The notes: generated by a model not told the origin, from the sequence alone. A DNA stretch of 64,000 bases from Rhodobacter sp. NTK016B (GCF_017303295.1 NZ_JAFKOK010000003.1:186001-250000); one strand, 5' to 3'. Counted from the stretch's first letter, positions 17,546-27,015 are shown. Numbers and translations are program-made.

Positions 17546-17701
17546 GGTCTTCTCCTGTAAGGGTGTTGGACCTCTGTGATGCCACAGGCCACGCGCCCCG
17601 CGCTGTTCCCTGCGGCACAGGGGCGCCGCAATACGCGAAGGGCAGAGCGATCATGCGGGCGTCGGCACCGTCGCTCAAAGACGAAGACCGTCAGATGCAA
17701 A

Positions 17702-17723
17702 CGGCCGCCCCGAAGGGCGGCCG
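17702..17723 (-). terminator. Terminator of mmsA
   Basis: CGGCCGCCC and GGGCGGCCG pair perfectly around a CGAA loop, 24 bp after the mmsA stop; on the minus strand the stem is followed by GTTTGC. The U-run is short. Confidence 0.7.
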
Positions 17724-17747
17724 CGTGTCGTGCTTTATAGCGGTGCG

Positions 17748-19247
17748 TCAGTCCATCGCCTTGAAGGCGAATTCGCCACCTTCCTTGATGCCCGAGAACC
17801 AGCGCGCGGTGACGGTCTTGGTCTTGGTGTAGAACCGGAACGCGTCGGGGCCGTACTGGTTGAGATCGCCGAAGGCCGATTTCTTCCAGCCACCGAAGGT
17901 GAAATAGCTCAGCGGAACCGGGATCGGGAAGTTGATGCCGACCATGCCGACATTCACCTTGGCCGCATAATCGCGCGCGGTGTCGCCGTCGGCGGTGAAG
18001 ATCGACGTGCCGTTGCCGTACTGGTTGTCCATCACCAGCTTCAGCGCCTCGTCATAGCTGTCACGGCGGACCACCGACAGGACGGGGCCGAAGATCTCTT
18101 CCTTGTAGATGTCCATCTCGGGCTCGACGCGGTCGAACAGCGACGGGCCGATGAAATAGCCGTTCTCATAGCCCTGCAGGCTGAAATCGCGGCCATCGAT
18201 CTTCAGATCCGCGCCCTGTTCCACGCCCGAGCCGATCAGGCCCTTGATGCGTTCCAGCGCCTGACCGGTGATGACGGGGCCGTAATCCACGTCGTCGCCC
18301 GCCGCATAGGGGCCGACCTTCAGCTTCTCGACACGCGGGATCAGCTTTTCCATCAGCGCGTCGGCGGTTTTTTCGCCCACCGGCACCGCGACCGAGATCG
18401 CCATGCAGCGTTCGCCCGCCGCGCCGAAACCGGCCCCGACCAGCGCGTCGGCGGCCTTGTCCAGATCCGCGTCGGGCATGATCAGCATGTGGTTCTTGGC
18501 ACCGCCGAAGCATTGCGCGCGCTTGCCGTTATTCGCGGCGCGGCCATAGATATACTGCGCAATCGGGGTCGAGCCGACGAAGCCCACCGCCTGAATCGTG
18601 TCATTGTCGAGGATCGCGTCTACCACTTCCTTGTCGCCGTTGACGACCTGCAGCACGCCGTCGGGCAGACCGGCTTCTTTCAGCAATTCGGCCAGCGCCA
18701 GCGAGGTAGACGGGCAGCGCTCGGACGGCTTGAGGATCATCGCGTTCCCGGCAGCCAGAGCCGGGCCCATCTTCCACAGCGGGATCATGGCGGGGAAGTT
18801 GAAGGGCGTGATGCCCGCAACGACGCCCAGCGGCTGGCGCATCGAATACAGGTCGATGCCGGGGCCGCCATCGTTCATGTACTCGCCCTTGAGCATATGC
18901 GGCGCGCCCATGCAGACCTCGATCACCTCGAGCCCGCGCTGCACGTCGCCGCGCCCGTCGGGCAGGGTCTTGCCGTGTTCAACCGAAACAAGCTCGGCCA
19001 GCTTGTCCATGTCGCGGTTGATCAGGTCGGCGAATTTCATCATCACCCGCGCGCGGCGCTGCGGGTTGGTGGCGCCCCAGGCGACCTGCGCTTCGGCGGC
19101 GCGCGCAACGGCGTCATTGAGTTCATCGACCGTGGCGAGCGCGACCTTGCCCTGAACCTCGCCGGTGGCGGGGTTCATCACGTCGGCGCTGCGGCCCGAG
19201 GTGCCGGCGACCATCTTGCCGTCGATCCAGTGTCCGATATCCTTCAT
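17748..19247 (-). CDS. mmsA: Methylmalonate-semialdehyde dehydrogenase (CoA-acylating)
   Basis: A 499-residue ALDH-superfamily enzyme that converts methylmalonate semialdehyde to propionyl-CoA, the last step of the valine branch encoded here. The catalytic cysteine is in GERCMAIS; PFNFPAMIPLWK and the C-terminal FGGWKKSAFGD are characteristic of the subfamily. The start MKDIGHWIDGK at 19247 has AGGAGG upstream; a longer in-frame reading would start in the LysR promoter region. It diverges from a LysR gene, the usual genetic partner of mmsA. Confidence 0.95.
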   Translation of the reverse strand: MKDIGHWIDGKMVAGTSGRSADVMNPATGEVQGKVALATVDELNDAVARAAEAQVAWGATNPQRRARVMMKFADLINRDMDKLAELVSVEHGKTLPDGRGDVQRGLEVIEVCMGAPHMLKGEYMNDGGPGIDLYSMRQPLGVVAGITPFNFPAMIPLWKMGPALAAGNAMILKPSERCPSTSLALAELLKEAGLPDGVLQVVNGDKEVVDAILDNDTIQAVGFVGSTPIAQYIYGRAANNGKRAQCFGGAKNHMLIMPDADLDKAADALVGAGFGAAGERCMAISVAVPVGEKTADALMEKLIPRVEKLKVGPYAAGDDVDYGPVITGQALERIKGLIGSGVEQGADLKIDGRDFSLQGYENGYFIGPSLFDRVEPEMDIYKEEIFGPVLSVVRRDSYDEALKLVMDNQYGNGTSIFTADGDTARDYAAKVNVGMVGINFPIPVPLSYFTFGGWKKSAFGDLNQYGPDAFRFYTKTKTVTARWFSGIKEGGEFAFKAMD

Positions 19248-19328
19248 GGAAAGCTCCTCCTGCAACTTTTGCTGAACAATAGCCTTGCAGAAATGCCCTG
19301 AACAGAGGCAGTTTCCCAAAAGTGGTTT

Positions 19329-19340
19329 TGCAAAATTGCA
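19329..19340. promoter_or_regulatory. Palindrome TGCAA-AA-TTGCA in the mmsA/LysR divergent region
   Basis: Two 5-bp arms around AA, placed about 80 bp upstream of the mmsA start and just before the LysR start. Related GCAA/TTGC elements recur nearby (TGCAACTTTTGC upstream of mmsA). This is a plausible LysR operator. Confidence 0.45.
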
Positions 19341-19348
19341 GGGGTTCG

Positions 19349-20260
19349 GTGGCCGACTGGGATGATCTGAAGGTGTTTCTGGCCGTTGCGCGGGGCGAAA
19401 GCCTGTCGCGCGCCGGGCGGGTGCTGAAAATGGATGCGGCGACGGTCGGTCGCCGGGTCGCGCGGCTGGAAACCGCGCTGGGCGCGCGGCTGTTCACCCG
19501 CTCGCCGCAGGGCTACGGGCTGAGCGACGAGGGCGCGCGCCTTGTCCATCATGCCGAAACCGTCGAGGCCGAGATGGAGCGCGTACGCGAGGCGCTGTCG
19601 GGCCCGGGCGAGGGGATCAGCGGCCAGATCCGCATCGGCGCGCCCGATGGCTGCGCGAACTATCTTCTGCCGCAGGTCGTGGCCGGGATTGTGGCCGAGA
19701 ACCCGGCGCTGGAAGTGCAGATCGTGGCGCTGCCGCGCGTCTTCAGCCTGACTCGGCGCGAAGCGGATATGGTGATCGCCGTTTCGCGTCCCGAGCAAGG
19801 CCGCGTGATCGCCACCCGGATCGCCGATTACCGCCTGTCGCTGGCCGCCAGCGCCGCCTATCTGGCCGATGCCCCGCCGCTTGCCACGTTGGACGATCTG
19901 CGTGCGCATCGGGTGATCGGCTACATTCCCGACATGATCTTCGACCGCGAACTCGATTACCTCGCCGATCTGGGGGTCGAGCAGGCGCCAGTCACCTCGA
20001 ACTCGGTATCGGTGCAGCTCAACCTGATCCGGCAGGGGGCTGGGGTAGGGGTGGTGCACGATTTCGCGCTACCCGCGACTCAGGGCATCACCCGCGTGCT
20101 GACCCGGACCTTTCAGCTGACCCGCGCCTTTCACCTCGTGCGCCATGCCGATGACCGCAAGGTCCCCCGAATCGAGCGGTTCTCGCAAGCGCTGATCGCC
20201 GGGATGCGCGCCGAGATCGCCCGACTGGAAACGCAAGCGTGCGGGCAGGCTGCACGCTGA
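19349..20260 (+). CDS. LysR-family regulator (probable regulator of mmsA)
   Basis: About 303 residues from GTG 19349 (VADWDDLKVFLAVARGESLS); a GTG at 19322 would give nine extra residues. The winged helix-turn-helix lies in the first 60 residues, and the effector-binding domain follows (~95-300). AGGGG precedes GTG 19349. It diverges from mmsA across about 100 bp, the classic geometry for a LysR activator and its target. The inducer is probably a valine-pathway intermediate, by inference only. Confidence 0.88.
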   Translation: MADWDDLKVFLAVARGESLSRAGRVLKMDAATVGRRVARLETALGARLFTRSPQGYGLSDEGARLVHHAETVEAEMERVREALSGPGEGISGQIRIGAPDGCANYLLPQVVAGIVAENPALEVQIVALPRVFSLTRREADMVIAVSRPEQGRVIATRIADYRLSLAASAAYLADAPPLATLDDLRAHRVIGYIPDMIFDRELDYLADLGVEQAPVTSNSVSVQLNLIRQGAGVGVVHDFALPATQGITRVLTRTFQLTRAFHLVRHADDRKVPRIERFSQALIAGMRAEIARLETQACGQAAR

Positions 20261-20383
20261 GCGGGCGGCGGGAATACGCTTGGCGGTTGGGCGTTTTCAA
20301 CAGATTGCTGCCAAATGAAACCTTGACAGGATCGCGGGTGCGGTGTCCGATTTCAACGACATACATGGAAGCGGGAGGTGCCC

Positions 20384-20815
20384 ATGCTTGTTAGCCAGAT
20401 CCTGAAAAACAAGGCGACCGGAATCGTCACCATCGGGCCGAAGGCCACGTTGCGCGAAGTGGTCGAGCTGCTCTCGACCCGGCGGATCGGCGCGGTGGTC
20501 GTGTCCACGGACGGCAAGAAGGTCAAGGGCATCGTGTCCGAGCGTGACATCGTGCGCGAACTGGGCCGTGCCGGTCCCGACAGTCTGGATCAGCCGGTCG
20601 AAAAGGTCATGACCCGGGCGATCTATGGCTGCGCGCCGGGTGACAATACCGACTCGGTTCTGGAAACCATGACCACGCGGCGTTTTCGCCACATGCCGGT
20701 GATGGAAGACAACGTGATGGTCGGTTTCATCTCGATCGGCGATGTCGTCGCGGCGCGGCTGAGCGAATTGCAGATGGAAAAAGACGCGCTGACCGGGATG
20801 ATCATGGGCAATTGA
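20384..20815 (+). CDS. CBS-domain protein
   Basis: A 143-residue protein consisting of two CBS motifs (~8-62 and ~75-132), for example KVKGIVSERDIVREL and MVGFISIGDVVAAR. Tandem CBS pairs bind adenosyl nucleotides and act as energy sensors or regulatory subunits. As a stand-alone protein its partner is unknown. ATG 20384 follows GGGAGG five bases upstream. Confidence 0.9.
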   Translation: MLVSQILKNKATGIVTIGPKATLREVVELLSTRRIGAVVVSTDGKKVKGIVSERDIVRELGRAGPDSLDQPVEKVMTRAIYGCAPGDNTDSVLETMTTRRFRHMPVMEDNVMVGFISIGDVVAARLSELQMEKDALTGMIMGN

Positions 20816-20969
20816 GACCCGCGTTTCGCGCCGGTGTCGCGGGGATGGCAGGATTGTCGCGCCCCGCGCGCCGGTGGAAAAAGGACGGCTTCGGGGTAAT
20901 TTCTGCGCTTGCATAATCCGGCGCAATATTGTTGCGTGACGCGGACATGACATCCGTAAGGGGGACGCG

Positions 20970-21476
20970 ATGCGCATCGGCCTTTATCCTGGCACTTTCG
21001 ATCCGCTCACGCTTGGGCATATGGACATCATCACCCGAGCCTGCGCGCTGGTCGACAGGCTGGTGATCGGCGTCGCGATCAACCGCGACAAGGGACCGCT
21101 ATTCTCGCTCGACGAGCGTGTGGCGATGGTCGAGGGCGAAACCGCCGCCCTGACCGAGCGCACGGGCACCGAAATCGTCGTGCATCCGTTCGAAAACCTT
21201 CTGATCGACTGCGCGCGCGATGTGGGCGCTGGCGTCATCATCCGCGGCCTGCGCGCGGTGGCGGATTTCGAATACGAATTCCAGATGGTCGGCATGAACC
21301 GCGCGCTCGACGACAAGATCGAGACCGTGTTCCTGATGGCCGATGCGCGCCGTCAGGCGATTGCCTCGAAGCTGGTCAAGGAAATCGCCCGGCTTGGCGG
21401 CGACGTGACCAAATTCGTCCCGGCGCCGGTGAACACTGCCCTGCGCGGCAAGTTCGGTCCCACGCTGGAACGCTGA
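20970..21476 (+). CDS. coaD: Phosphopantetheine adenylyltransferase
   Basis: A 168-residue nucleotidyltransferase for the penultimate step of coenzyme A synthesis. YPGTFDPLTLGHMDII contains the TxGH nucleotidyl-transfer motif; IRGLRAVADFEYE and the C-terminal residues 120-160 match CoaD. Length is typical. It is convergent with the antiporter gene, whose stop lies 6 bp beyond. Confidence 0.96.
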   Translation: MRIGLYPGTFDPLTLGHMDIITRACALVDRLVIGVAINRDKGPLFSLDERVAMVEGETAALTERTGTEIVVHPFENLLIDCARDVGAGVIIRGLRAVADFEYEFQMVGMNRALDDKIETVFLMADARRQAIASKLVKEIARLGGDVTKFVPAPVNTALRGKFGPTLER

Positions 21477-21482
21477 GCGCGC

Positions 21483-24122
21483 TCAGGCGTCGGCTTTGGC
21501 CTTGGGCTCGCCCGGTTTCGGGCCCTTGGGCTTGACGTCTCTGGATCTGTTATCTTTGGGCGCGGCCGTGATTTCGGCCGCGCCTTTCTTCTGTTTTCCG
21601 GCATCGGCGCCGACATCCAGCCCGGCCACCACCGCGACCTCGTCCAGCGGTACGCCGCGCGTGCGGGCCGAATTGATCACCGCCTCGCGCAGGGTCTTGT
21701 CCGAGTTCAAAAGCTTGACGAAATGCGCCTCATCGAGCGTCAGCAGCGTGGAATGGGCGATGGCCGTGGTCTGGCCCCGGCGCAGGTTGCGCTTGAGCAT
21801 CGCCAGATGGCCGAACATCTCGCCCGGACCCAGCCTGAGCACCTGTCCCGCGCGCACCTGTTCGACCGCGCCCGAAGCGATGAACCACACCCGGCGCGGC
21901 GCCTCATCGCGGCGCAACAACACGGTTCCCGGCGCCGCATAGATCGTGCGCATCTGGCGCATCAGCATCTTGCGACGGTCTGCGGGCATGTCGGCGAAAA
22001 GCGGGAAGGTGGCCACCAGTGCCTTGCGCTGGATCGCCAGATCCAGCGGCGGGCGCTTGGCCAGCTGTTTGCGCCGCTTGGCAATCCCGGCATCCAGCGC
22101 GTGACGCAGCTCGGGGCCGATCAGACCGTCATCGACCAGAGCCGCGTATTCGCGTTCCTCCTGCGACAGCACCATCTGCCGGATCAGGCGGCGTTCGAGC
22201 TCTTCGGCATAGCCGGGGAATTGCAGCCGCAGACCGTCCAGCGCGCGATCGGCTTCATCCATGCGGCGCTCGAGCAGGTCGTGCAGCAGCTCGGCCACGC
22301 GCTTGCCGTGGATGCGACGGATCCGGGTGTCGATGAAATCGTGCAGCTCGCGCAGGATCGGCGCTTCGGCCACCAGATATTCGAACCGGTCGGCGGTCTG
22401 TCGGGCCAGCGGTGCCGAGATCCGCATCCGATTGTGCAGGAAGCTGGCCACCCGATGCTCGCGCCCCGATTTGTGCACGCGCCGCGCGGTGCTGAGATAG
22501 GCCAGACGCCCACCGGTGCGCGTGCGCTCGATCAGGCGGTCGGCATCGGCGACCATCCGCGTGGCCAGCCGCGCGGGCAGCACCCCGTCGCGGAAGGCTT
22601 CAAGGATCAGATCCCGTTCGCGCCCGGCCAGCGCCACCAGCCCCAGCGTGATGCGGTCCCGGTCAGGAATGCCCGCGCCCTCGTCGGCATCGGTCACGGC
22701 AAGGTCCACGCGCTCGGCAAAGCGCTTGGCTTCGTCGCGCACCGTCTCGCGGGCCAGACCGAAATCGCGCGCGGTGTCGGCGACATTCTCGCGCACGCTC
22801 TGCAGCGCCACCGCGACCACCTGCGCCGACAGCGCCACGTCGAGCGGCGACAGCTTGTCCAGCCCCAGCCGGTGGATCACCCAGCGCAGCGTTGTGCCCT
22901 GCACGATCAGCGTGTAGAGCGTAAAGCCGGTGGCGACGATGCCGACGGTGCGCTTGATGTCGGCGGGAATGCGGAAGCTTTCGGTCACCGCCAGCGCCAG
23001 CGCCAGCGTCACCGCGCCGCGCAGCCCGCCCCACAGGATCGCCGTCCGCTGGCGCGTCTCGACCTTGGGGGACAATTGCATCCGTGTAAGCAGCGGCAGC
23101 AGCGCGAACAGCACGAGCGCGCGTGCCGCCAGCGAGGCCAGTACCGTGATCACCACCAGCACGATGTCCCAGGGCTGCGCGTCCGAGACCAGCCGGGGGA
23201 TCAGGATCGCCGCCAGCACGAAGATCAGGCCGCCGGCCCAGTAGCCCAGCAGATCCCACGTATCCTGCAGCTTGGCCTGATTGGCGGGCGACAGCGTGCC
23301 CGGCGCGTTGAAGTTCAGCGACAGCCCCGCCGCCACCACCGCGATCACGCCCGAGGCGCCAAGGAACACCTCGGCCAAGACATAGGTCAGATAGGGCAGG
23401 GCCACGCTGAGCGAGACCTGTCCCATCGGGTGGTTGTCGAACCGCGCCATCGCGGCCAGCGCCAGCCGTCCCGCCAGCCATCCCGTCACGCTGCCCCCCA
23501 GCACCAGCCACGGGAACTGCACGAACACGTCGGACAGTTGCGGATTGGGGATGCCGAAGGCCACGAAGGCGAAGAACAGCGAGAACAGCGCGATGGCGGC
23601 GGCGTCGTTGAGCAGGCTTTCCCCCTCGACAATACGCGCCAGCCTCGCCGGCGCCGGTGTCGCGCGGAAGATACTGACCACGGCCGAGGGGTCAGTGGTC
23701 GACACGATCGCGCCGATCATCAGGCAGGCCATGATCGGCAGGCCAGCCAGCGGATACAGCGCCCAGCCCACGGCCATGGTGCTCAGCACGACCGCGACCA
23801 CCGCCATCATCAGGATCGGCACCCAGTCATCCAGCATCCGTCGCAGGTCGATGGTCAGCGAGACCTGAAAGATCAGCGTGGGCAGGAAGACATACAGGAA
23901 GAAATTCGAGCGGATCGGCAGATTGTGGATCAGCTCGGCCGCGTTGGTCAGCATCTCGGAATCGCGAAACACCAGAAGCGAGGTCGAGGCCGCACCGATC
24001 AGGATGCCCAGAAGGGCCAGAATCACCGTCGCCGGCAACCGTGTGCGCGAGGCCAGCGGCTCTGACAAGCCGATGACGACGAACAGGGCGGCGGTGACCG
24101 CGACGACGGTGACGATATCCAT
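21483..24122 (-). CDS. CPA1-type Na+(K+)/H+ antiporter with C-terminal cNMP-binding domain
   Basis: An 879-residue protein. About twelve transmembrane helices cover residues 1-415, with the ion-site segments STTDPSAVVSIF and EGESLLNDAAAI that mark NhaP/CPA1 antiporters. A long cytosolic helical region follows, then a cyclic-nucleotide-binding-like domain (~695-800) including LGPGEMFGHLAML. The last ~55 residues are low-complexity and charged. Similar NHE-like architecture is known from plant SOS1 and from bacterial homologues. The nucleotide ligand is not known. Confidence 0.9.
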   Translation of the reverse strand: MDIVTVVAVTAALFVVIGLSEPLASRTRLPATVILALLGILIGAASTSLLVFRDSEMLTNAAELIHNLPIRSNFFLYVFLPTLIFQVSLTIDLRRMLDDWVPILMMAVVAVVLSTMAVGWALYPLAGLPIMACLMIGAIVSTTDPSAVVSIFRATPAPARLARIVEGESLLNDAAAIALFSLFFAFVAFGIPNPQLSDVFVQFPWLVLGGSVTGWLAGRLALAAMARFDNHPMGQVSLSVALPYLTYVLAEVFLGASGVIAVVAAGLSLNFNAPGTLSPANQAKLQDTWDLLGYWAGGLIFVLAAILIPRLVSDAQPWDIVLVVITVLASLAARALVLFALLPLLTRMQLSPKVETRQRTAILWGGLRGAVTLALALAVTESFRIPADIKRTVGIVATGFTLYTLIVQGTTLRWVIHRLGLDKLSPLDVALSAQVVAVALQSVRENVADTARDFGLARETVRDEAKRFAERVDLAVTDADEGAGIPDRDRITLGLVALAGRERDLILEAFRDGVLPARLATRMVADADRLIERTRTGGRLAYLSTARRVHKSGREHRVASFLHNRMRISAPLARQTADRFEYLVAEAPILRELHDFIDTRIRRIHGKRVAELLHDLLERRMDEADRALDGLRLQFPGYAEELERRLIRQMVLSQEEREYAALVDDGLIGPELRHALDAGIAKRRKQLAKRPPLDLAIQRKALVATFPLFADMPADRRKMLMRQMRTIYAAPGTVLLRRDEAPRRVWFIASGAVEQVRAGQVLRLGPGEMFGHLAMLKRNLRRGQTTAIAHSTLLTLDEAHFVKLLNSDKTLREAVINSARTRGVPLDEVAVVAGLDVGADAGKQKKGAAEITAAPKDNRSRDVKPKGPKPGEPKAKADA

Positions 24123-24143
24123 GTCTCTAGAATAAAAACAAAA

Positions 24144-24178
24144 ACCCCCGGCGCACAGGGGGGCTGGCGCGCCGGGGA
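24144..24178 (-). terminator. Terminator of the first gap gene
   Basis: CCCCGGCGC and GCGCCGGGG pair around a G-rich loop; on the minus strand the stem is followed by a GTTTTTGTTTTTA run. It lies 36 bp beyond the gap stop codon. Confidence 0.85.
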
Positions 24179-24213
24179 TGCAACTTTACGACATAGTTTG
24201 AAACAATTGGCAC

Positions 24214-25218
24214 TTAGCCCAGCTTGGCGACCTCGGCTGCCGTGTCGAGCATCCGGTTGGAAAATCCCCATTCGTTGTCATACCACGCCAGCACGCGCAC
24301 CATCGTGCCGTCGAGCACCTTGGTCTGGTCGAGCGCCACGATGGACGAGCGGCGGTCGTGGTTGAAATCGATCGACACGTTCTTGTCCCCGGTCACGCCC
24401 AGAATGCCTTTCAGCGGGCCATCGGCGGCGGCGGCCGACAGGGCGGCGTTGACCTCGTCGATGGTGGTGGGGCGCGCGGCTTCGAAGGTCAGGTCGACGG
24501 CCGAGACATTGGGCGTCGGCACCCGGATCGCCACACCGTCGAGCTTGCCGTCGAGTTCAGGCAGAACCAGCCCCACGGCACGCGCGGCGCCGGTCGAGGT
24601 GGGGATCATGCTGAGCGCGGCGGCGCGGGCGCGGTACATGTCCTTATGCATCGTGTCCAGCGTCGGCTGATCGCCGGTATAGGAATGGATCGTCGTCATG
24701 AAACCTTTGACGATGCCCACGCTGTCATTGAGAACCTTGGCCACCGGGGCAAGACAGTTCGTGGTGCAGGACGCGTTCGAGATGACCCGGTGCTCGGGCT
24801 TCAATGCGCCGTGGTTGACACCGTAGACGATGGTCGCGTCCGCCCCCGAAGACGGGGCCGAGACCAGAACGCGGGTCGCGCCGTTTTCGAGGTGGATCTT
24901 CGCTTTCTCGGCGGGCGTGAAGACGCCGGTGCATTCGAGCACCACATCGACATCCTTCCACGGCAGTTCCGCCGGGTTGCGCAGGGCGGTCACGCGGATT
25001 TCGCCGCCGCCCACATTCATCCAGGTCTCGCCCGTCGTGACCTCGCCGTCATAGCGGCCATGCACGCTGTCAAAGCGCATCAGGTGGGCATTGGTCTCGA
25101 CCGGGCCGAGATCGTTGATGGCGACGACTTCGAGGTCGCTGCGTTTCTGGTCCATCAGTGCGCGCAGCACGAGGCGTCCGATGCGACCGAAGCCGTTGAT
25201 GGCAAGCGTGGTGGTCAT
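24214..25218 (-). CDS. gap: Glyceraldehyde-3-phosphate dehydrogenase, copy 1
   Basis: A 334-residue NAD-dependent GAPDH. Rossmann turn [14 protein letters not shown]; active-site cysteine in [13 protein letters not shown]-terminal [12 protein letters not shown]. The start at 25218 has AAGGAG seven bases upstream; an in-frame start 19 codons earlier lacks support. A second gap gene lies 1.8 kb away on the same strand. A 14-bp palindrome (25258-25271) upstream matches elements at the other gap gene and near tkt. Confidence 0.96.
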   Translation of the reverse strand: MTTTLAINGFGRIGRLVLRALMDQKRSDLEVVAINDLGPVETNAHLMRFDSVHGRYDGEVTTGETWMNVGGGEIRVTALRNPAELPWKDVDVVLECTGVFTPAEKAKIHLENGATRVLVSAPSSGADATIVYGVNHGALKPEHRVISNASCTTNCLAPVAKVLNDSVGIVKGFMTTIHSYTGDQPTLDTMHKDMYRARAAALSMIPTSTGAARAVGLVLPELDGKLDGVAIRVPTPNVSAVDLTFEAARPTTIDEVNAALSAAAADGPLKGILGVTGDKNVSIDFNHDRRSSIVALDQTKVLDGTMVRVLAWYDNEWGFSNRMLDTAAEVAKLG

Positions 25219-25257
25219 GGAAGCTCCTTGCCCCGGGGTTGCTGAGGCCGAGGCACA

Positions 25258-25271
25258 TGTTTGCGCTAACA
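25258..25271. promoter_or_regulatory. LacI-type operator upstream of gap copy 1 (CceR/PckR-like)
   Basis: TGTTTGCGCTAACA, a 14-bp palindrome with one mismatched pair, lies 40 bp upstream of the start. The central GCGC with flanking TGTTA/TAACA is typical of LacI-family operators. The same 12-bp core occurs inverted upstream of gap copy 2. Confidence 0.65.
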
Positions 25272-25397
25272 GCATATTTTGCGCGGAAAGTCAATCTTTC
25301 GCTCGCCGTGCGGGCAGGTGTCGCTAAAATTTCACAGCCGCTGCCCGCCGATCCGGCAGATCGGCGGGGCGGATGCCACGGCTTTGCGCAAACGGCT

Positions 25398-25919
25398 TCA
25401 ACTGGCCGCGGTTGCGGGGCTGGTCTCGATCCCGGTGGCGACGAGGTCCTCGATCAGCAGGCTCAGCAATTCCCCCCGGTTCCCGACGCCCGCCTTGCGG
25501 TAGATGGCGTTGAGCTGGGATTTCACCGTCCCGGCGGCGGAGTGACGCAGGCCCGCGATTTCACTGATCGACATGCCCTTGACGGTGAAATGCGCCACGT
25601 CCCGCTCGGCCGCCGTCAGGCCCCATTGCGCGAACCGGGCGTCAACGACGTCATGGAACGCGCGCGCGGCAAGGCTTACCTGCTGTTCCAGATGCGCCTT
25701 GCGTTCGAGCAGGCGAAACAGCACCCGGATTTCAAAGGCGATCCCTGCGATCAGCGCCAGCGTGGCAAGCGTCTCGGCCACGAGGAAGGCTTCGAACGAG
25801 CCTTGTCCGCCGACCAGCACATCATGCAGGACATCGACAAGGAAATAGGCCGCACACAGGGATTGAAGCGCGATAAGGGCGGCGACGACGACGGGGCGGT
25901 CTGGGGCGGCTTGGGTCAT
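25398..25919 (-). CDS. Membrane-anchored LuxR-type HTH regulator
   Basis: A 173-residue protein. Two predicted transmembrane helices lie at ~12-33 and ~45-65. A helical linker follows (~70-95) and a C-terminal LuxR/NarL-type helix-turn-helix (~105-155): LTAAERDVAHFTVKGMSISEIA, then AAGTVKSQLNAIYRKAGV. DNA-binding regulators tethered directly to the membrane are unusual. The gene overlaps the cytochrome b561 gene by four bases (ATGA), suggesting that it senses or controls that redox module. Confidence 0.85.
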   Translation of the reverse strand: MTQAAPDRPVVVAALIALQSLCAAYFLVDVLHDVLVGGQGSFEAFLVAETLATLALIAGIAFEIRVLFRLLERKAHLEQQVSLAARAFHDVVDARFAQWGLTAAERDVAHFTVKGMSISEIAGLRHSAAGTVKSQLNAIYRKAGVGNRGELLSLLIEDLVATGIETSPATAAS

Positions 25920-26455
25920 TCCTGAGTGGTTAGCGTATCCGGAACGATCTTGTCACCGCTGATCATCGCGCGGGGCAGGTTGACGCCTGTGCGGTGGCTT
26001 TCCCACAGAACCGCGCCGATATGCACCACGATCGAAACCTCGGCCCAGGTCACCAGAACTTCGTGCAATTCCTCGACCCACTTTACGCCCCAGAAGGTGT
26101 TGGTCGTCATCATGTAGCCGCTGGCACCGATGGCGAGGATCGTCAGCAGCAGGTTGTAGATCATCAGCGCGCCCAGCGGCGTGTGACCCAGATGCGCCTG
26201 CCGCCGCCCGGTTGCGATGTCGGAGACCTGATGCATCGCCCCGCTGAGAGAGGGCGGAAAGCTTGAGAACCGGGCATAGCGCGTGCCGACCAGCCCCCAG
26301 AGCAGCCGGATGCCGATCAGCCCGACCGCGATATAGCCGATCCAGACATGGATCGCGCTTTCGGGATCGGTGAACAGGGCATTGGCGGCAAAGGCGATGA
26401 CAAGGCTCCAGTGAAAGAGCCGGATGAGCGGGTCCCAGACCCTGACGCGGCGCAT
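25916..26455 (-). CDS. Cytochrome b561-type membrane protein
   Basis: A 179-residue di-haem b-type cytochrome of the cytochrome b561/hydrogenase-cytochrome family. Candidate haem ligands are the histidines in IRLFHWSL, SAIHVWIG, LHEVLVTW and IVVHIGAV, spread over four helices. Such proteins pass electrons between the quinone pool and periplasmic partners. ATG 26455 (MRRVRVWDPL) has AAAGGA upstream. It sits between a PepSY protein and a membrane-anchored LuxR gene in one operon. Confidence 0.9.
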   Translation of the reverse strand: MRRVRVWDPLIRLFHWSLVIAFAANALFTDPESAIHVWIGYIAVGLIGIRLLWGLVGTRYARFSSFPPSLSGAMHQVSDIATGRRQAHLGHTPLGALMIYNLLLTILAIGASGYMMTTNTFWGVKWVEELHEVLVTWAEVSIVVHIGAVLWESHRTGVNLPRAMISGDKIVPDTLTTQE

Positions 26456-26536
26456 GGTCGTGGCGTCCTTTCGTTCGGTTGACGGGGCGGGCCGCGCCTT
26501 GCTGGCGCGGCCCGGCTTCAAACGAGGGGCAGGCGA

Positions 26537-26785
26537 TCAGTCGTCGCTGTCTGCGCCGCGCACGATGTTCAGCGCGGTGTCGAGATAGATCTCGTAGCGC
26601 TGGCCGTCTTTCAGCGCATAGGCTTCGTACATCCCGTCTTCGGTCTGGACCGAGCGGACTTCGTAGCCCTGATCGGTCAGCATCGTGCGGATCTGGGCTT
26701 CGGTATCGGCGGGAACGGCGCCGCCCGACGCCAGCGCGGCGGTGGCGGGCAGAAGCAGGGCGGCGGCAAGGGCGAGGTATTTCAT
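26537..26785 (-). CDS. Small periplasmic PepSY-domain protein
   Basis: An 82-residue protein: signal peptide (residues 1-19, ending LASG) and one PepSY module (EAQIRTMLTDQGYEVRSVQ ... GQRYEIYLD). Single PepSY proteins are often encoded with b-type cytochromes, as here, and may bind peptides, metals or the partner cytochrome. It is the first gene of the three-gene operon. Confidence 0.85.
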   Translation of the reverse strand: MKYLALAAALLLPATAALASGGAVPADTEAQIRTMLTDQGYEVRSVQTEDGMYEAYALKDGQRYEIYLDTALNIVRGADSDD

Positions 26786-26963
26786 CGGAACGGTCCTTTG
26801 CTTGGGGTGTCATCAGCGCAGCGGGTCAACGGGGACGAGCAGCGTGCTGTGCCTTGCAGAAAGGACGAAACCGGCGCGGGCACCATGGGTCCGGGGTTCA
26901 GAAAGGGGCGGTCTCGGTCCCGGTTCAGCGGCCTCAACCAGGGTTTACGGACCCGCCGCAACG

Positions 26964-26995
26964 AAAAACGCCCGGCCATGGGCCGGGCGTTTCGA
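26964..26995 (-). terminator. Terminator of the second gap gene
   Basis: ACGCCCGGCC and GGCCGGGCGT pair around ATG, 21 bp after the gap stop; on the minus strand the stem ends in GTTTTTCG. Confidence 0.85.
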
Positions 26996-27015
26996 AGATC
27001 GGAAGTCGGAAGGGC

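Noticed and set aside
21556-21585. Strong GCGCGGCCG...CGGCCGCGCC hairpin
   Set aside because: It lies within the coding sequence of the antiporter's C-terminal tail and has no position of a terminator.
21723-24065. 780-codon plus-strand frame opposite the antiporter gene
   Set aside because: Extremely rich in Gln/Arg/His, no ribosome site, and antisense to a clear membrane protein gene.
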